Origin: Flavobacteriales bacterium
GTDB lineage: Bacteria > Bacteroidota > Bacteroidia > Flavobacteriales_D > Crocinitomicaceae
NCBI GenBank assembly: GCA_947463385.1
Contig: CANHSL010000021.1
Coordinates: forward strand, 1 to 32,849
DNA: 32,849 nucleotides
Reading direction: 5' to 3'
Shown piece after piece: positions 1 through 6,118 of this stretch. The position numbers and the translations under genes were made by a program. Within the stretch, counting starts at the first letter, position 1. Every line of letters starts with the position of its first letter. A model generated the notes under the pieces. The model searched no databases. It was not told the origin of the DNA and saw only the letters and a program-made list of their open reading frames with translations.

Positions 1-341
1 CCATTGGTGAAATCAACACCAAGACTTACCCAATAATTTCCTGTAGACCAGTTAATCGTTGAGAATGTTCCAGAAAGCAAGGTTCCTTGACCAATTACAA
101 AATTCACTAAACCATATGCAGAGGTTATTACACTTTGTCTTTCCGAATACACCACGGTTCCCGTTGCAGAGTTTTGTTTTATCTGAATCCGTATAGCTAC
201 GGTAGTATTGGTCACTAAGGCTCCATTGGTTTTACGGATAACCGCTTGGTAATTAATGCCTTCGGGTGTTTGAGCCTTTAAATAAAATGACATAAAAAGC
301 ACTGTCAAAATAATCCATCGCCGTATTCTTATATTTTTCAT
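1..341 (-). CDS. N-terminal part of a large surface protein with PEGINYQAV domain (runs off the window)
   Basis: Only the first 113 codons lie in the window; the 3' end is beyond base 1. The start is the ATG at 341-339. Residues 1 to about 23 form a signal peptide with a basic start and a hydrophobic core ending in KAQ. The mature protein begins TPEGINYQAVIRKTNGALV, followed by strands such as VAIRIQIKQ, VVYSERQSV and TGNYWVSLGVDF. This PEGINYQAV opening is a well-known N-terminal domain of Bacteroidota surface proteins that often continue into collagen-like, tail-fibre-like or adhesin regions. What follows it here cannot be seen. The gene is divergent from the small secreted-protein array that starts at 487, sharing a 145-base upstream region. 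Cell-surface location is inferred from the signal peptide and family; function is unknown. Confidence 0.8.
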   Translation of the reverse strand, partial: MKNIRIRRWIILTVLFMSFYLKAQTPEGINYQAVIRKTNGALVTNTTVAIRIQIKQNSATGTVVYSERQSVITSAYGLVNFVIGQGTLLSGTFSTINWSTGNYWVSLGVDFTN

Positions 342-486
342 TTCTAAATTTTTGTGGAATGTTGTTAACGAATATAGTAAAGTTTAGGAATAAGGACTCA
401 TTAAAATATAATGCACTTTTCAGTTAGTTCTTTTTAATTTAACATAATTCCATCACAATATTCTTAATTTTAGCAAAAACTCGGAA
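342..486. promoter_or_regulatory. divergent intergenic region, weak promoter candidates
   Basis: This 145-base AT-rich gap separates two divergent secreted-protein genes and should hold both promoters. Towards the array, TAATTTTA at 465-472 is a seven-of-eight match to the Bacteroidota -7 element TAnnTTTG, 14 bases before the ATG at 487. Towards the minus-strand gene, TATATTCG (plus positions 376 to 369) is a similar match. Neither has a clear TTG 17-19 bases upstream, so both are weak calls. No operator or riboswitch-like structure was seen. Confidence 0.3.
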
Positions 487-828
487 ATGCGATTTAAAAG
501 ATTTTTATTTTCAGGGATAATCGTGCTAAGCATGTTTTGGTGTCGTGCACAGAATTTGCAATTCAGCCAAGCCCTTCTGTTCAACAGGACCACGGTTCAA
601 ACCGTCCCTGCGGGTAAAGTGTGGAAAATTGAACACCAAGCGCAATCGTATTCTAGTAGTGGAAATGGTCTTTATTCGTCATTGGTTATCAACGGGATCA
701 ATTGGTTTCACAATGGCACTAGTGGATCATTGCCTTCCGGTGCAATATGGTTGCCTGCTGGTGCAACCGTAGCTGGGTGGTCACAAAACACGAATTACAA
801 CATCCTCGAATTTACCATTGTCCCATGA
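487..828 (+). CDS. small secreted protein, paralogue 1 of tandem array
   Basis: 113 residues: signal peptide of about 21 residues ending CRAQ, then a single small domain. It carries the array's shared blocks: NLQFSQALLF, TVPAGKVWKIE, SLVINGINWF, IWLPAGATVAGW and the C-terminal ILEFTIVP. The blocks alternate with variable loops, which suggests an all-beta sandwich. By hand count it matches paralogue 5 (2010-2348) at about 60 of 91 mature positions without gaps, more than it matches its neighbours. It lacks the G that precedes NLQF in the other clear members. The Cys in WCRAQ is not in a lipobox context, so I do not call a lipoprotein. It is the first gene of the run and its TGA overlaps the next ATG. 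I do not recognise the family; secretion is supported, function is unknown. Confidence 0.8.
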   Translation: MRFKRFLFSGIIVLSMFWCRAQNLQFSQALLFNRTTVQTVPAGKVWKIEHQAQSYSSSGNGLYSSLVINGINWFHNGTSGSLPSGAIWLPAGATVAGWSQNTNYNILEFTIVP

Positions 829-1202
829 GATATTTCACGCTTTTTACACTTCTTTTTGCCGGATTCCAAGGATTCGCTCAAGGAAATTTGCAGTTCAATC
901 AAGCCCTTATCGTTACCAACACCCAATTAACGGTTCCCGTCGGTAAGGTTTGGAAAGTTGAGTCGTATACCCCTTCAAGCGCCTACAGCTCTCATAACGG
1001 AAATCCCCAAACACACGCCCTTATAATTAATGGGGATTCGCGAATTGTAGGTTTAAGTGGGGGCGTCAATTATAACTACAGCTCCGGAAGTCACTCCCCT
1101 GTTATGCATTCGTTTCCGATTTGGCTTCCTTCCGGAACAACCTTAATTTCTGGCCCAGGAACCTCGATGATTTCGGTTTTAGAATTCAATATTATACCAT
1201 GA
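825..1202 (+). CDS. small secreted protein, paralogue 2 of tandem array
   Basis: 125 residues. The ATG at 825 was chosen over an upstream in-frame ATG at 747, because 825 gives a proper signal peptide (about 19 residues, ending GFAQ) and an ATGA overlap with the stop of paralogue 1. Shared blocks: GNLQFNQALIV, TVPVGKVWKVE, ALIINGDSRIV, FPIWLPSGTTL and the final VLEFNIIP. The loop between the first two strands and the INGD strand is rich in Ser, His and Asn (SSAYSSHNGNPQTH), and a second loop is Gly/Ser/Tyr-rich (GGVNYNYSSGSHSP). There are no cysteines in the mature part. Translation is probably coupled to both neighbours. Function unknown. Confidence 0.8.
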   Translation: MRYFTLFTLLFAGFQGFAQGNLQFNQALIVTNTQLTVPVGKVWKVESYTPSSAYSSHNGNPQTHALIINGDSRIVGLSGGVNYNYSSGSHSPVMHSFPIWLPSGTTLISGPGTSMISVLEFNIIP

Positions 1203-1666
1203 AACTTTTAGTAATCACTGCAATAATGTTTGTTTTTTGCAGGGTCTCCGCCCAAGGAAATTTACAGTTCAATCAAGTCTTGCTCATTGACAATAATACC
1301 GCAACTGTTCCTGCCGGTAAGGTATGGAAAATTGAAAACATTGTTTATGAAGCAGTGCCTTATTTTCAAGCCAGTAGTGGAAGTGGTAGTTGCTCTCCAT
1401 GCAATGGGTCCACTCAATTATGGTCTAGTTACACTACACAATCTTGTCAGGTCTCTTCAACCAATCCCATTACAATTAATGGCGTAAAAGCAAGTGCGGG
1501 TAATACGGGTTCACCGCTATGGCTTCCTGCAGGTACAACGCTAGCTGGAGAAACTAAAACCTGTACACCAAATGCTGGGTCCTACAGTAACAATTGCATT
1601 TGTCCTCCACCCAGTGTAACGGCAAAAACTTACATTAGCGTTGTCGAATTCAATATTATTCCATGA
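1199..1666 (+). CDS. small secreted protein, paralogue 3 of tandem array (cysteine-rich loops)
   Basis: 155 residues, the longest member. The start is the ATG at 1199 in an ATGA overlap; an upstream in-frame ATG at 1121 lies inside paralogue 2 and would bury the signal peptide. The signal peptide ends RVSAQ at about residue 19. The conserved frame is GNLQFNQVLLI, TVPAGKVWKIE, ITINGVKA, SPLWLPAGTTLAG and SVVEFNIIP. Both variable loops are expanded and carry all six mature cysteines: SCSPC and SCQ in the first, KTCTP and NCICPPP in the second. Outside the cytoplasm these could form disulfides. Only this member and paralogue 7 have mature cysteines. Function unknown. Confidence 0.8.
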   Translation: MKLLVITAIMFVFCRVSAQGNLQFNQVLLIDNNTATVPAGKVWKIENIVYEAVPYFQASSGSGSCSPCNGSTQLWSSYTTQSCQVSSTNPITINGVKASAGNTGSPLWLPAGTTLAGETKTCTPNAGSYSNNCICPPPSVTAKTYISVVEFNIIP

Positions 1667-1669
1667 GAA
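1646..1669 (+). repeat. 24-base exact direct repeat, copy 1 (stop/start junction)
   Basis: Bases 1646-1669 are identical to 3130-3153. The repeat encodes the C-terminal EFNIIP of one paralogue, its stop, and the overlapping ATG plus first codons of the next. It marks equivalent gene junctions 3/4 and 7/8. Confidence 0.85.
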
Positions 1670-2010
1670 CCCTATTATTTATCAGCTGTTTTTTACTTTA
1701 CATGAACAGCTTTTCACAAGGAAATCTTCAGCTCAATCAAGTGCTCAATTTATCGTTTACAAGCAATGGGAATAATTTCAGCGTTCCAGCGGGTAAAGTA
1801 TGGAAAATTGAAGGGGTCGGCTTGAGTTCATATACTTCCTTTTTTAGCGTGTCTGTTGCGGGACAACAGGTATTTCTTAAAAACACACACACCAGTTACG
1901 GACCCGTATTTGATAGCTTTCCTTATTGGTTAAACGGTGGGCAAAATGTGTTTTTCAGTGGCTTAACGAGTGGTGTCGCCAGCATCTTAGAATTTAATAT
2001 CGTTCCATAA
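1663..2010 (+). CDS. small secreted protein, paralogue 4 of tandem array
   Basis: 115 residues. ATG at 1663 overlaps the previous TGA (ATGA). The signal peptide is about 18 residues, ending SFSQ. Conserved blocks: GNLQLNQVL, SVPAGKVWKIE, VSVAGQQVFL, FPYWLNGGQNV and SILEFNIVP. It departs from the consensus at two points: LPAG in the fourth block is replaced by LNGG, and the ING strand is VAG. The mature part has no cysteines. The stop is TAA, with the last A serving as the A of the next ATG (TAATG). Probably the same small beta-sandwich fold as its neighbours; function unknown. Confidence 0.8.
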   Translation: MRTLLFISCFLLYMNSFSQGNLQLNQVLNLSFTSNGNNFSVPAGKVWKIEGVGLSSYTSFFSVSVAGQQVFLKNTHTSYGPVFDSFPYWLNGGQNVFFSGLTSGVASILEFNIVP

Positions 2011-2348
2011 TGAAGTACATCGTAATTTTCTTCCTTACCATGCTATCTATTAGCGGATTGGAAGCCCAAGGAAACCTTCAATTTAATCAAGCCCTGTTGT
2101 TTAGTGGCACCACCCTGAACACGGTGCCCGCAGGCAAGGTTTGGAAAGTAGAAAACACCGGGCAATCATACACAAATGGGGGAAGTTCCGCATACGCTTC
2201 TTTGGTAATTAACGGTCAAAATTGGTTTCCACAAGCATCGGGAGGAACCCTGCCGTCCGGGTCTATATGGCTTCCCGCGGGAGCTACAATTGCAGGATGG
2301 TCTGGAACAACTCAATATAACATCATTGAATTTAATCTTGTCCCGTAA
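2010..2348 (+). CDS. small secreted protein, paralogue 5 of tandem array
   Basis: 112 residues with a signal peptide ending LEAQ (about residue 20). Blocks: GNLQFNQALLF, TVPAGKVWKVE, SLVINGQNWF, SIWLPAGATIAGW and IIEFNLVP. Its mature domain is the same length (91 residues from NLQF) as that of paralogue 1 and matches at about 60 of 91 positions by hand count, including the variable loops. The two are therefore a recent duplicate pair or have exchanged sequence, although three genes separate them. It starts and ends with one-base TAATG overlaps. Function unknown. Confidence 0.8.
   Translation: MKYIVIFFLTMLSISGLEAQGNLQFNQALLFSGTTLNTVPAGKVWKVENTGQSYTNGGSSAYASLVINGQNWFPQASGGTLPSGSIWLPAGATIAGWSGTTQYNIIEFNLVP
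2064..2091 (+). repeat. 28-base exact direct repeat, copy 1
   Basis: Bases 2064-2091 are identical to 2402-2429. Both copies begin at codon 19 of their genes (paralogues 5 and 6) and encode AQGNLQFNQ in the same frame. Recombination between them would delete one gene unit and leave an in-frame fusion. Confidence 0.85.
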
Positions 2349-2728
2349 TGAAACGCCTTGTATTCCCTTTATTTTTAATGATTTTTGTTGGCTTTTACCA
2401 CGCCCAAGGAAACCTTCAATTTAATCAAGTCAAAATGGTATTTGCCCAAGAAACTGTTCCTGTGGGTAAAGTTTGGAAAATTGAAAGCGTAATCTACTCC
2501 GCATCTGTAGGTTCTGTTTCAAGTTCATTAACCCAAGATGATCAAATTAAAATTGATGGTGCGGCACATGTTGTTCGATCTGCTCGTTCCGGAAACGGGG
2601 GATATAATGGTGCATCATATTTTGTTTGGGAACAACATTATCCGATATGGTTATATGGGGGACAAACGCTGCAAGCATGGGTCAATGTAGCACGAATTAA
2701 TGTAATTGAGTTTAATATTATTCCATGA
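2348..2728 (+). CDS. small secreted protein, paralogue 6 of tandem array
   Basis: 126 residues. The signal peptide (about 19 residues) ends YHAQ. Blocks: GNLQFNQVKMV, TVPVGKVWKIE, IKIDGAAHVV (IDG instead of ING), YPIWLYGGQTL (LYGG instead of LPAG) and NVIEFNIIP. The first loop is Ser-rich and the second Gly/Tyr/Ser-rich. It begins in a one-base overlap with the previous TAA and ends in an ATGA overlap. The segment encoding the mature N-terminus is base-for-base identical to that of paralogue 5 over 28 bases. No mature cysteines. Function unknown. Confidence 0.8.
   Translation: MKRLVFPLFLMIFVGFYHAQGNLQFNQVKMVFAQETVPVGKVWKIESVIYSASVGSVSSSLTQDDQIKIDGAAHVVRSARSGNGGYNGASYFVWEQHYPIWLYGGQTLQAWVNVARINVIEFNIIP
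2402..2429 (+). repeat. 28-base exact direct repeat, copy 2
   Basis: Identical to 2064-2091, in the same reading frame and at the same codon number (19) of the following paralogue; the copies are 338 bases apart. Confidence 0.85.
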
Positions 2729-3150
2729 AACATCTTTTAATAGCCTTTGCTTTATTGTCATTTTTCACAGGCATTTCACAAGGCAATTTGCAATTTAACC
2801 AAGCTAAAATCATCTCCAATACGGATCCTCCACAAACGGTACCCGCAGGCAAGGTTTGGAAAATTGAAAGTGTATTTAGTGATGCTGGGGCAGACACCTA
2901 CGCGGTAGACGGGAGTGGATCGACACAGAGTTTTTTCACAATATGCGGAGCCCCAAGTTTTTACTATCACTACTATGGAAGATACTTAGGTATTAACTCC
3001 ATTCCATTAAGTTTTGGAATTCATAGCGCTGGGAATCAAATGACTAATCTTCCAATCTGGGTGCCTGCGGGATCCACCATTTGCACATGCACCAGTGCTA
3101 CATTTTGCGCAAGAGGGTATTCGGTCATTGAATTCAATATTATTCCATGA
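2725..3150 (+). CDS. small secreted protein, paralogue 7 of tandem array (cysteines, aromatic loop)
   Basis: 141 residues. ATG at 2725 in an ATGA overlap. The signal peptide ends GISQ (about residue 18). Blocks: GNLQFNQAKII, TVPAGKVWKIE, FFTICGAPSF in place of the ING strand, LPIWVPAGSTI and SVIEFNIIP. The central loop is unusually aromatic (FYYHYYGRYLG). The mature part has four cysteines: one in TICGAP and three in ICTCTSATFC. An even number in an exported protein suggests disulfides. It is the last member with the canonical EFNIIP ending, and its junction with the next gene repeats the 3/4 junction exactly over 24 bases. Function unknown. Confidence 0.8.
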   Translation: MKHLLIAFALLSFFTGISQGNLQFNQAKIISNTDPPQTVPAGKVWKIESVFSDAGADTYAVDGSGSTQSFFTICGAPSFYYHYYGRYLGINSIPLSFGIHSAGNQMTNLPIWVPAGSTICTCTSATFCARGYSVIEFNIIP

Positions 3151-3153
3151 GAA
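3130..3153 (+). repeat. 24-base exact direct repeat, copy 2 (stop/start junction)
   Basis: Identical to 1646-1669. It covers the C-terminal codons, stop and overlapping start at the paralogue 7/8 junction. Confidence 0.85.
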
Positions 3154-3458
3154 AGCTATTTTCTTTCTTTTTATTGATTTGGGTAGGAACATCTTTCGCC
3201 CAAGACACGTCATTTGTTAAATCCGCCTATGGTGGAAGCAGTTTAACCGTTCCTGAAGGGGTGAATTGGAAGATTGAAAAAGCCTTTATAAATAGTGGCG
3301 ATGGATACAACATCTTGGTCAGTAATTCCAACTTTAAACCTGTTTATGCCTCCGGTGAAAAACTTCAAACGCCCTACTACATGGCCGAAATGGAATTGTT
3401 AGATAAAAAAGATGGGGTATTTTACATTTTATACATTCGGCAGCAAAACAATAAATAG
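3147..3458 (+). CDS. diverged terminal member of the secreted-protein array
   Basis: 103 residues. ATG at 3147 in an ATGA overlap with paralogue 7. The signal peptide ends SFAQ (about residue 19). It keeps only a relic of the family pattern: LTVPEGVNWKIEKAFI corresponds to TVPAGKVWKIE. It lacks the GNLQFNQ start, the ING strand, the WLPAG block and the EFNIIP ending. The C-terminal half is charged (EMELLDKKDG) and ends LYIRQQNNK. It is either a shortened, fast-evolving paralogue or a specialised component expressed with the others. Its place at the end of the coupled run argues for joint expression. Function unknown. Confidence 0.7.
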   Translation: MRKLFSFFLLIWVGTSFAQDTSFVKSAYGGSSLTVPEGVNWKIEKAFINSGDGYNILVSNSNFKPVYASGEKLQTPYYMAEMELLDKKDGVFYILYIRQQNNK

Positions 3459-3465
3459 AAATTAT

Positions 3466-3473
3466 TATACTTG
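3466..3473 (+). promoter_or_regulatory. possible -7 element before the beta-barrel gene
   Basis: TATACTTG matches TAnnTTTG at seven of eight positions and ends 14 bases before the ATG at 3488. No TTG is seen at the usual upstream distance, so the gene might instead be read through from the array 29 bases upstream. Confidence 0.35.
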
Positions 3474-3487
3474 TAAAAACTAATCTT

Positions 3488-4186
3488 ATGAAATTCATCT
3501 ATTCCTTCCTTTTTATTGCCGCGTTTGTAAGTACATCAATGGCACAACTTGGCTTTGATATTGCCGCTAAAGGTCAGTTCAATTCTACGTGGTTGTTTAA
3601 TCAAAATATCTCCGATCAAGGCAAAGAACAAGATTATGCGCCAAGTTGGGGGAGTAATTACGGACTTGGATTTGGTTTACGAATGGGGTTTTTTAGCGTC
3701 GGATTAGAAACCAATTTTGGGGCGCATAACGCTGAATATGCGGGTGAAATTCTTTCTCAAAGCTATACTTCCACAGTAAATTTAAAAACATTTCAATTGC
3801 CTATTTACCTGCGTTTTCAAAACAAAGGAGGGGCTTATTTTGAATTAGGCGCTCAATACAATAAGATCCGAAGTGCAATGTATACACGTGAGGGATTATT
3901 TCCTGCAGCAATGGATAAATCTGGAGATTATGCAAAAAACTACTCCAACGCATTTATCGGGTTTGGAATTAACCGTAAAATCCTTAAAAGCGTACCCCTT
4001 GGAATTATTTTTGGGTTACGTTTACAATACGGCATTAAAGATGTGAAAGGGGTTGATGCCTACGGAAATTCGTTGTCGAACAGTTTGCTGTATCCTGACT
4101 ACCACAAAACGCGCGCTGCGGCCGCAGGACTAAACTTTGGCTTTGTATATACCATCGATACCAAAGAAAAAGAATCGGGGTACTAA
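3488..4186 (+). CDS. outer-membrane beta-barrel protein (PorT-like)
   Basis: 232 residues. The signal peptide (about 19 residues) ends STSMAQ. The rest is alternating-pattern strands rich in Gly and aromatics, for example LGFGLRMGFFSVGLETNF, TFQLPIYLRFQNKGGAYFELGAQY, AFIGFGINRKI and GIIFGLRLQYGIKDVKG. This is the usual pattern of small eight-stranded Bacteroidota outer-membrane barrels (PorT / OmpA-barrel type). It is near the usual length for the group and has no plug or TonB box. The terminal TAA (4184-4186) overlaps the stop of dtd on the other strand. It may be transcribed with the secreted array upstream, but that is inferred only from spacing and strand. Substrate or role unknown. Confidence 0.75.
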   Translation: MKFIYSFLFIAAFVSTSMAQLGFDIAAKGQFNSTWLFNQNISDQGKEQDYAPSWGSNYGLGFGLRMGFFSVGLETNFGAHNAEYAGEILSQSYTSTVNLKTFQLPIYLRFQNKGGAYFELGAQYNKIRSAMYTREGLFPAAMDKSGDYAKNYSNAFIGFGINRKILKSVPLGIIFGLRLQYGIKDVKGVDAYGNSLSNSLLYPDYHKTRAAAAGLNFGFVYTIDTKEKESGY

Positions 4187-4635
4187 GCCTTGTTTTTTGA
4201 GTCTATTTGAATGGTCACAGGACCATCATTGATTAAACTCACCTTCATATCGGCACCAAATATTCCGGTTTTTAAGCGACTTCCAATGGAAGTTTGAATG
4301 ACTTCAATGAATTTTTCATACAAAGGTATTGCCATACCTGGAGGTGCTGCATCAATGTAACTCGGACGATTTCCCTTTTTTGTTGATGCAAAGAGCGTGA
4401 ATTGACTGATGAGTAGGATTTCTCCATTGACATCATCCAAGGAATCGTTCATTTTTCCTTCGTGATCCGAAAAGACGCGCAAGCCTAAGATTTTTTGAGC
4501 CAAGTAATTAATATCTTGTTCATCATCCGTTTGACCGATGCCCAAGAGGACGACAAACCCCTGATTTATTTGATTATGGACAGCTCCATCTATCATAACA
4601 TAGGCCTGCGATACACGCTGAATGACTACTTTCAT
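4183..4635 (-). CDS. dtd: D-aminoacyl-tRNA deacylase
   Basis: 150 residues, the standard Dtd length. The cytoplasmic enzyme removes D-amino acids (and Gly wrongly loaded on tRNA-Ala) from tRNA, protecting translation. It starts MKVVIQRVSQAYV as in the family. The catalytic-site motif SQFTL is at 77-81, followed by KKGNRPSY. The second signature, NDGPVT, at 136-141 contains the Gly-Pro pair that gives chiral rejection of L-residues. ATG at 4635 shares one base with the TAA of rsgA (TAATG), so translation is probably coupled. It is the last gene of a four-gene minus-strand run. Its stop TAG overlaps that of the convergent barrel gene. Identity is close to certain. Confidence 0.96.
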   Translation of the reverse strand: MKVVIQRVSQAYVMIDGAVHNQINQGFVVLLGIGQTDDEQDINYLAQKILGLRVFSDHEGKMNDSLDDVNGEILLISQFTLFASTKKGNRPSYIDAAPPGMAIPLYEKFIEVIQTSIGSRLKTGIFGADMKVSLINDGPVTIQIDSKNKA

Positions 4636-5576
4636 TAGAATTTACTCCTTCTATATGGGTCGTTATCTTCTTCTTCTAAAATCGCTTTGTAATGCGCATA
4701 ACGCAGAATTGAAATTACTCCATCTGCCACCGCCTTTACTACACCGCATCCCGGCTCATTCAAGTGCATGCAATTATTGAAGCGGCAATTTTCCATCGCT
4801 GCACGTATTTCTGGGAAATAATGCCCTAGATGTTCCTTTTCTAAATCGACCAACCCAAAGGATCTGATTCCAGGGGTGTCTATCACATAGGCCCCAAAAC
4901 TCAATTTATGCATTTCAGCAAAGGTGGTGGTATGTTTTCCTTGTTGATGAGCTGCAGATATTTCCCCTGTTTTTAACTGTACCGAAGCGTCCAATGCATT
5001 AACAATCGATGATTTTCCAACCCCACTGTTTCCACCGAGCATCACCTGCTTGCCTTGCATGAGCTTTTTAAGAAATTCTACCGATTTCTTGTCGGTGCTC
5101 TGTATTTGATAACAGGGATAGCCGATACGCTCATACATTTCGGACAACGATTTATATAAATCAACTTCTACCTTGGTATACAAATCCACCTTGTTGAATA
5201 GTAGGGTAACGGGAATTCTAAAGGATTCTGCCGCAACCAAAAAACGGTCAATAAATAAGGGGTGTGTCTTGGGGTCCTTCAGGGTGACAATGATAAACAG
5301 CTGATCAATATTCGCTGCTAAAATCTGCATTTCCTTACTTAGATTAGTAGATTTTCTTGATACATAATTAGTTCTAGGTAAGATGTCTTCGATGACATGA
5401 TTCCCTTCCTCATCTCTTTGATTCTTTAAGGTAACTCGATCACCTGCCGCAATGGGATTCGTTAACCTGAGTCCCGATTGTTTTAATTTACCCCGCAAGC
5501 GGGCATTAAACACCTCGCCCGCCGCTGTTTCTACTACATACCAACTTCCAGTTGACTTTAATACCCTCGCTTCCAA
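4635..5576 (-). CDS. rsgA: ribosome small subunit-dependent GTPase A
   Basis: RsgA (YjeQ) is a circularly permuted GTPase that assists late 30S maturation. Order of parts: an N-terminal OB-fold starting at RVLKSTGSWYVV; G4 motif NKVD; G1 motif GNSGVGKSS at about 181-189; G3 motif DTPG followed by IRSFGL; and a C-terminal zinc-binding cluster (CRFNNCMH, then GC). Start choice: I use the TTG at 5576, two bases after the stop of the preceding gene. It gives MEARVLKSTGSWY, matching known flavobacterial homologues, which begin a few residues before KSTGSWY. The alternative ATG at 5627 adds 17 residues and a 49-base overlap with the upstream gene. The start call is moderate; the gene identity is very sure. 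Confidence 0.94.
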   Translation of the reverse strand: MEARVLKSTGSWYVVETAAGEVFNARLRGKLKQSGLRLTNPIAAGDRVTLKNQRDEEGNHVIEDILPRTNYVSRKSTNLSKEMQILAANIDQLFIIVTLKDPKTHPLFIDRFLVAAESFRIPVTLLFNKVDLYTKVEVDLYKSLSEMYERIGYPCYQIQSTDKKSVEFLKKLMQGKQVMLGGNSGVGKSSIVNALDASVQLKTGEISAAHQQGKHTTTFAEMHKLSFGAYVIDTPGIRSFGLVDLEKEHLGHYFPEIRAAMENCRFNNCMHLNEPGCGVVKAVADGVISILRYAHYKAILEEEDNDPYRRSKF

Positions 5577-5578
5577 CC

Positions 5579-6118
5579 TTATTTTATTGTAATTCCATTT
5601 TCTGGAAATTGATAAGGCACTGAACATCCTTTCTGTGGGGTCAGCTTTTTACGTTTTGTCCAACGCACAAGGCACTCAGAAAGACATGTAATGCGCTCAC
5701 TTGATGCTACTTCAACGACCACCACGCGATATTTTCGATTATTAATACGGGCAATGATTAATTTTCTTTCAGGGTAATCGCCCCGTGGAATAAATTGAGC
5801 ATAAAGCACGTAATGCCTAATTTCTTCATGTATGGCTTGAACCTCATCTACTTGTTTAAAAAAATCTCCTAACCACTCGGGTCCTTTTTTCGTCTGAATA
5901 AGGGTGTATTGAGCATCAATTAGCTGATTCAAAGAATCAAGTCCAACGGCTTCCACCACGTCATTACCTGCATATTTAACATCAATCCCCCATTGTTTTC
6001 CAACCTCCTTGATGGCATTATTTCGTTCTAAAGGAAAGGGTCGGCCCGTTAAATAATAGGTCTGCGTATACCCAACTAAGTATGCGACAAGGAAGAACAT
6101 TAAAGAAAGATGGCGCAT
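5579..6118 (-). CDS. secreted protein of unknown function
   Basis: 179 residues. A hydrophobic signal peptide ends near VGYTQ (about residue 19). The mature part begins TYYLTGRPFPLERNNAIKEVGKQWGIDVKYAG and looks mixed alpha/beta, with a strongly hydrophobic strand (YRVVVVEVAS) followed by two cysteines (CLSEC) and a basic segment (RWTKRKK). I do not recognise a family. ATG at 6118 shares one base with the stop of the metalloprotease gene (TAATG), and the protein is followed two bases later by rsgA. The coupling to an exported protease suggests a role in the envelope, but nothing in the sequence names it. Confidence 0.7.
   Translation of the reverse strand: MRHLSLMFFLVAYLVGYTQTYYLTGRPFPLERNNAIKEVGKQWGIDVKYAGNDVVEAVGLDSLNQLIDAQYTLIQTKKGPEWLGDFFKQVDEVQAIHEEIRHYVLYAQFIPRGDYPERKLIIARINNRKYRVVVVEVASSERITCLSECLVRWTKRKKLTPQKGCSVPYQFPENGITIK

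Noticed and set aside
487-560. Paralogue 1 as a lipoprotein (Cys in FWCRAQ)
   Set aside because: The residues before the Cys (SMFW) do not form a lipobox, and the AQ cleavage site used by the other members follows directly.
1121-1198. Upstream in-frame starts for paralogues 2 and 3 (747 and 1121)
   Set aside because: They add 26 polar residues in front of clear signal peptides and lie deep inside the previous gene; the ATGA starts at 825 and 1199 match the pattern of the rest of the array.
487-3458. Array as the variable-protein part of a diversity-generating retroelement
   Set aside because: No reverse transcriptase gene or template repeat is present in the window, and the variation between members includes loop length, not just adenine-directed substitutions.
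4187-4200. T-rich run after the barrel gene stop as an intrinsic terminator
   Set aside because: There is no GC-rich hairpin before the run and it is coding sequence of dtd on the other strand.
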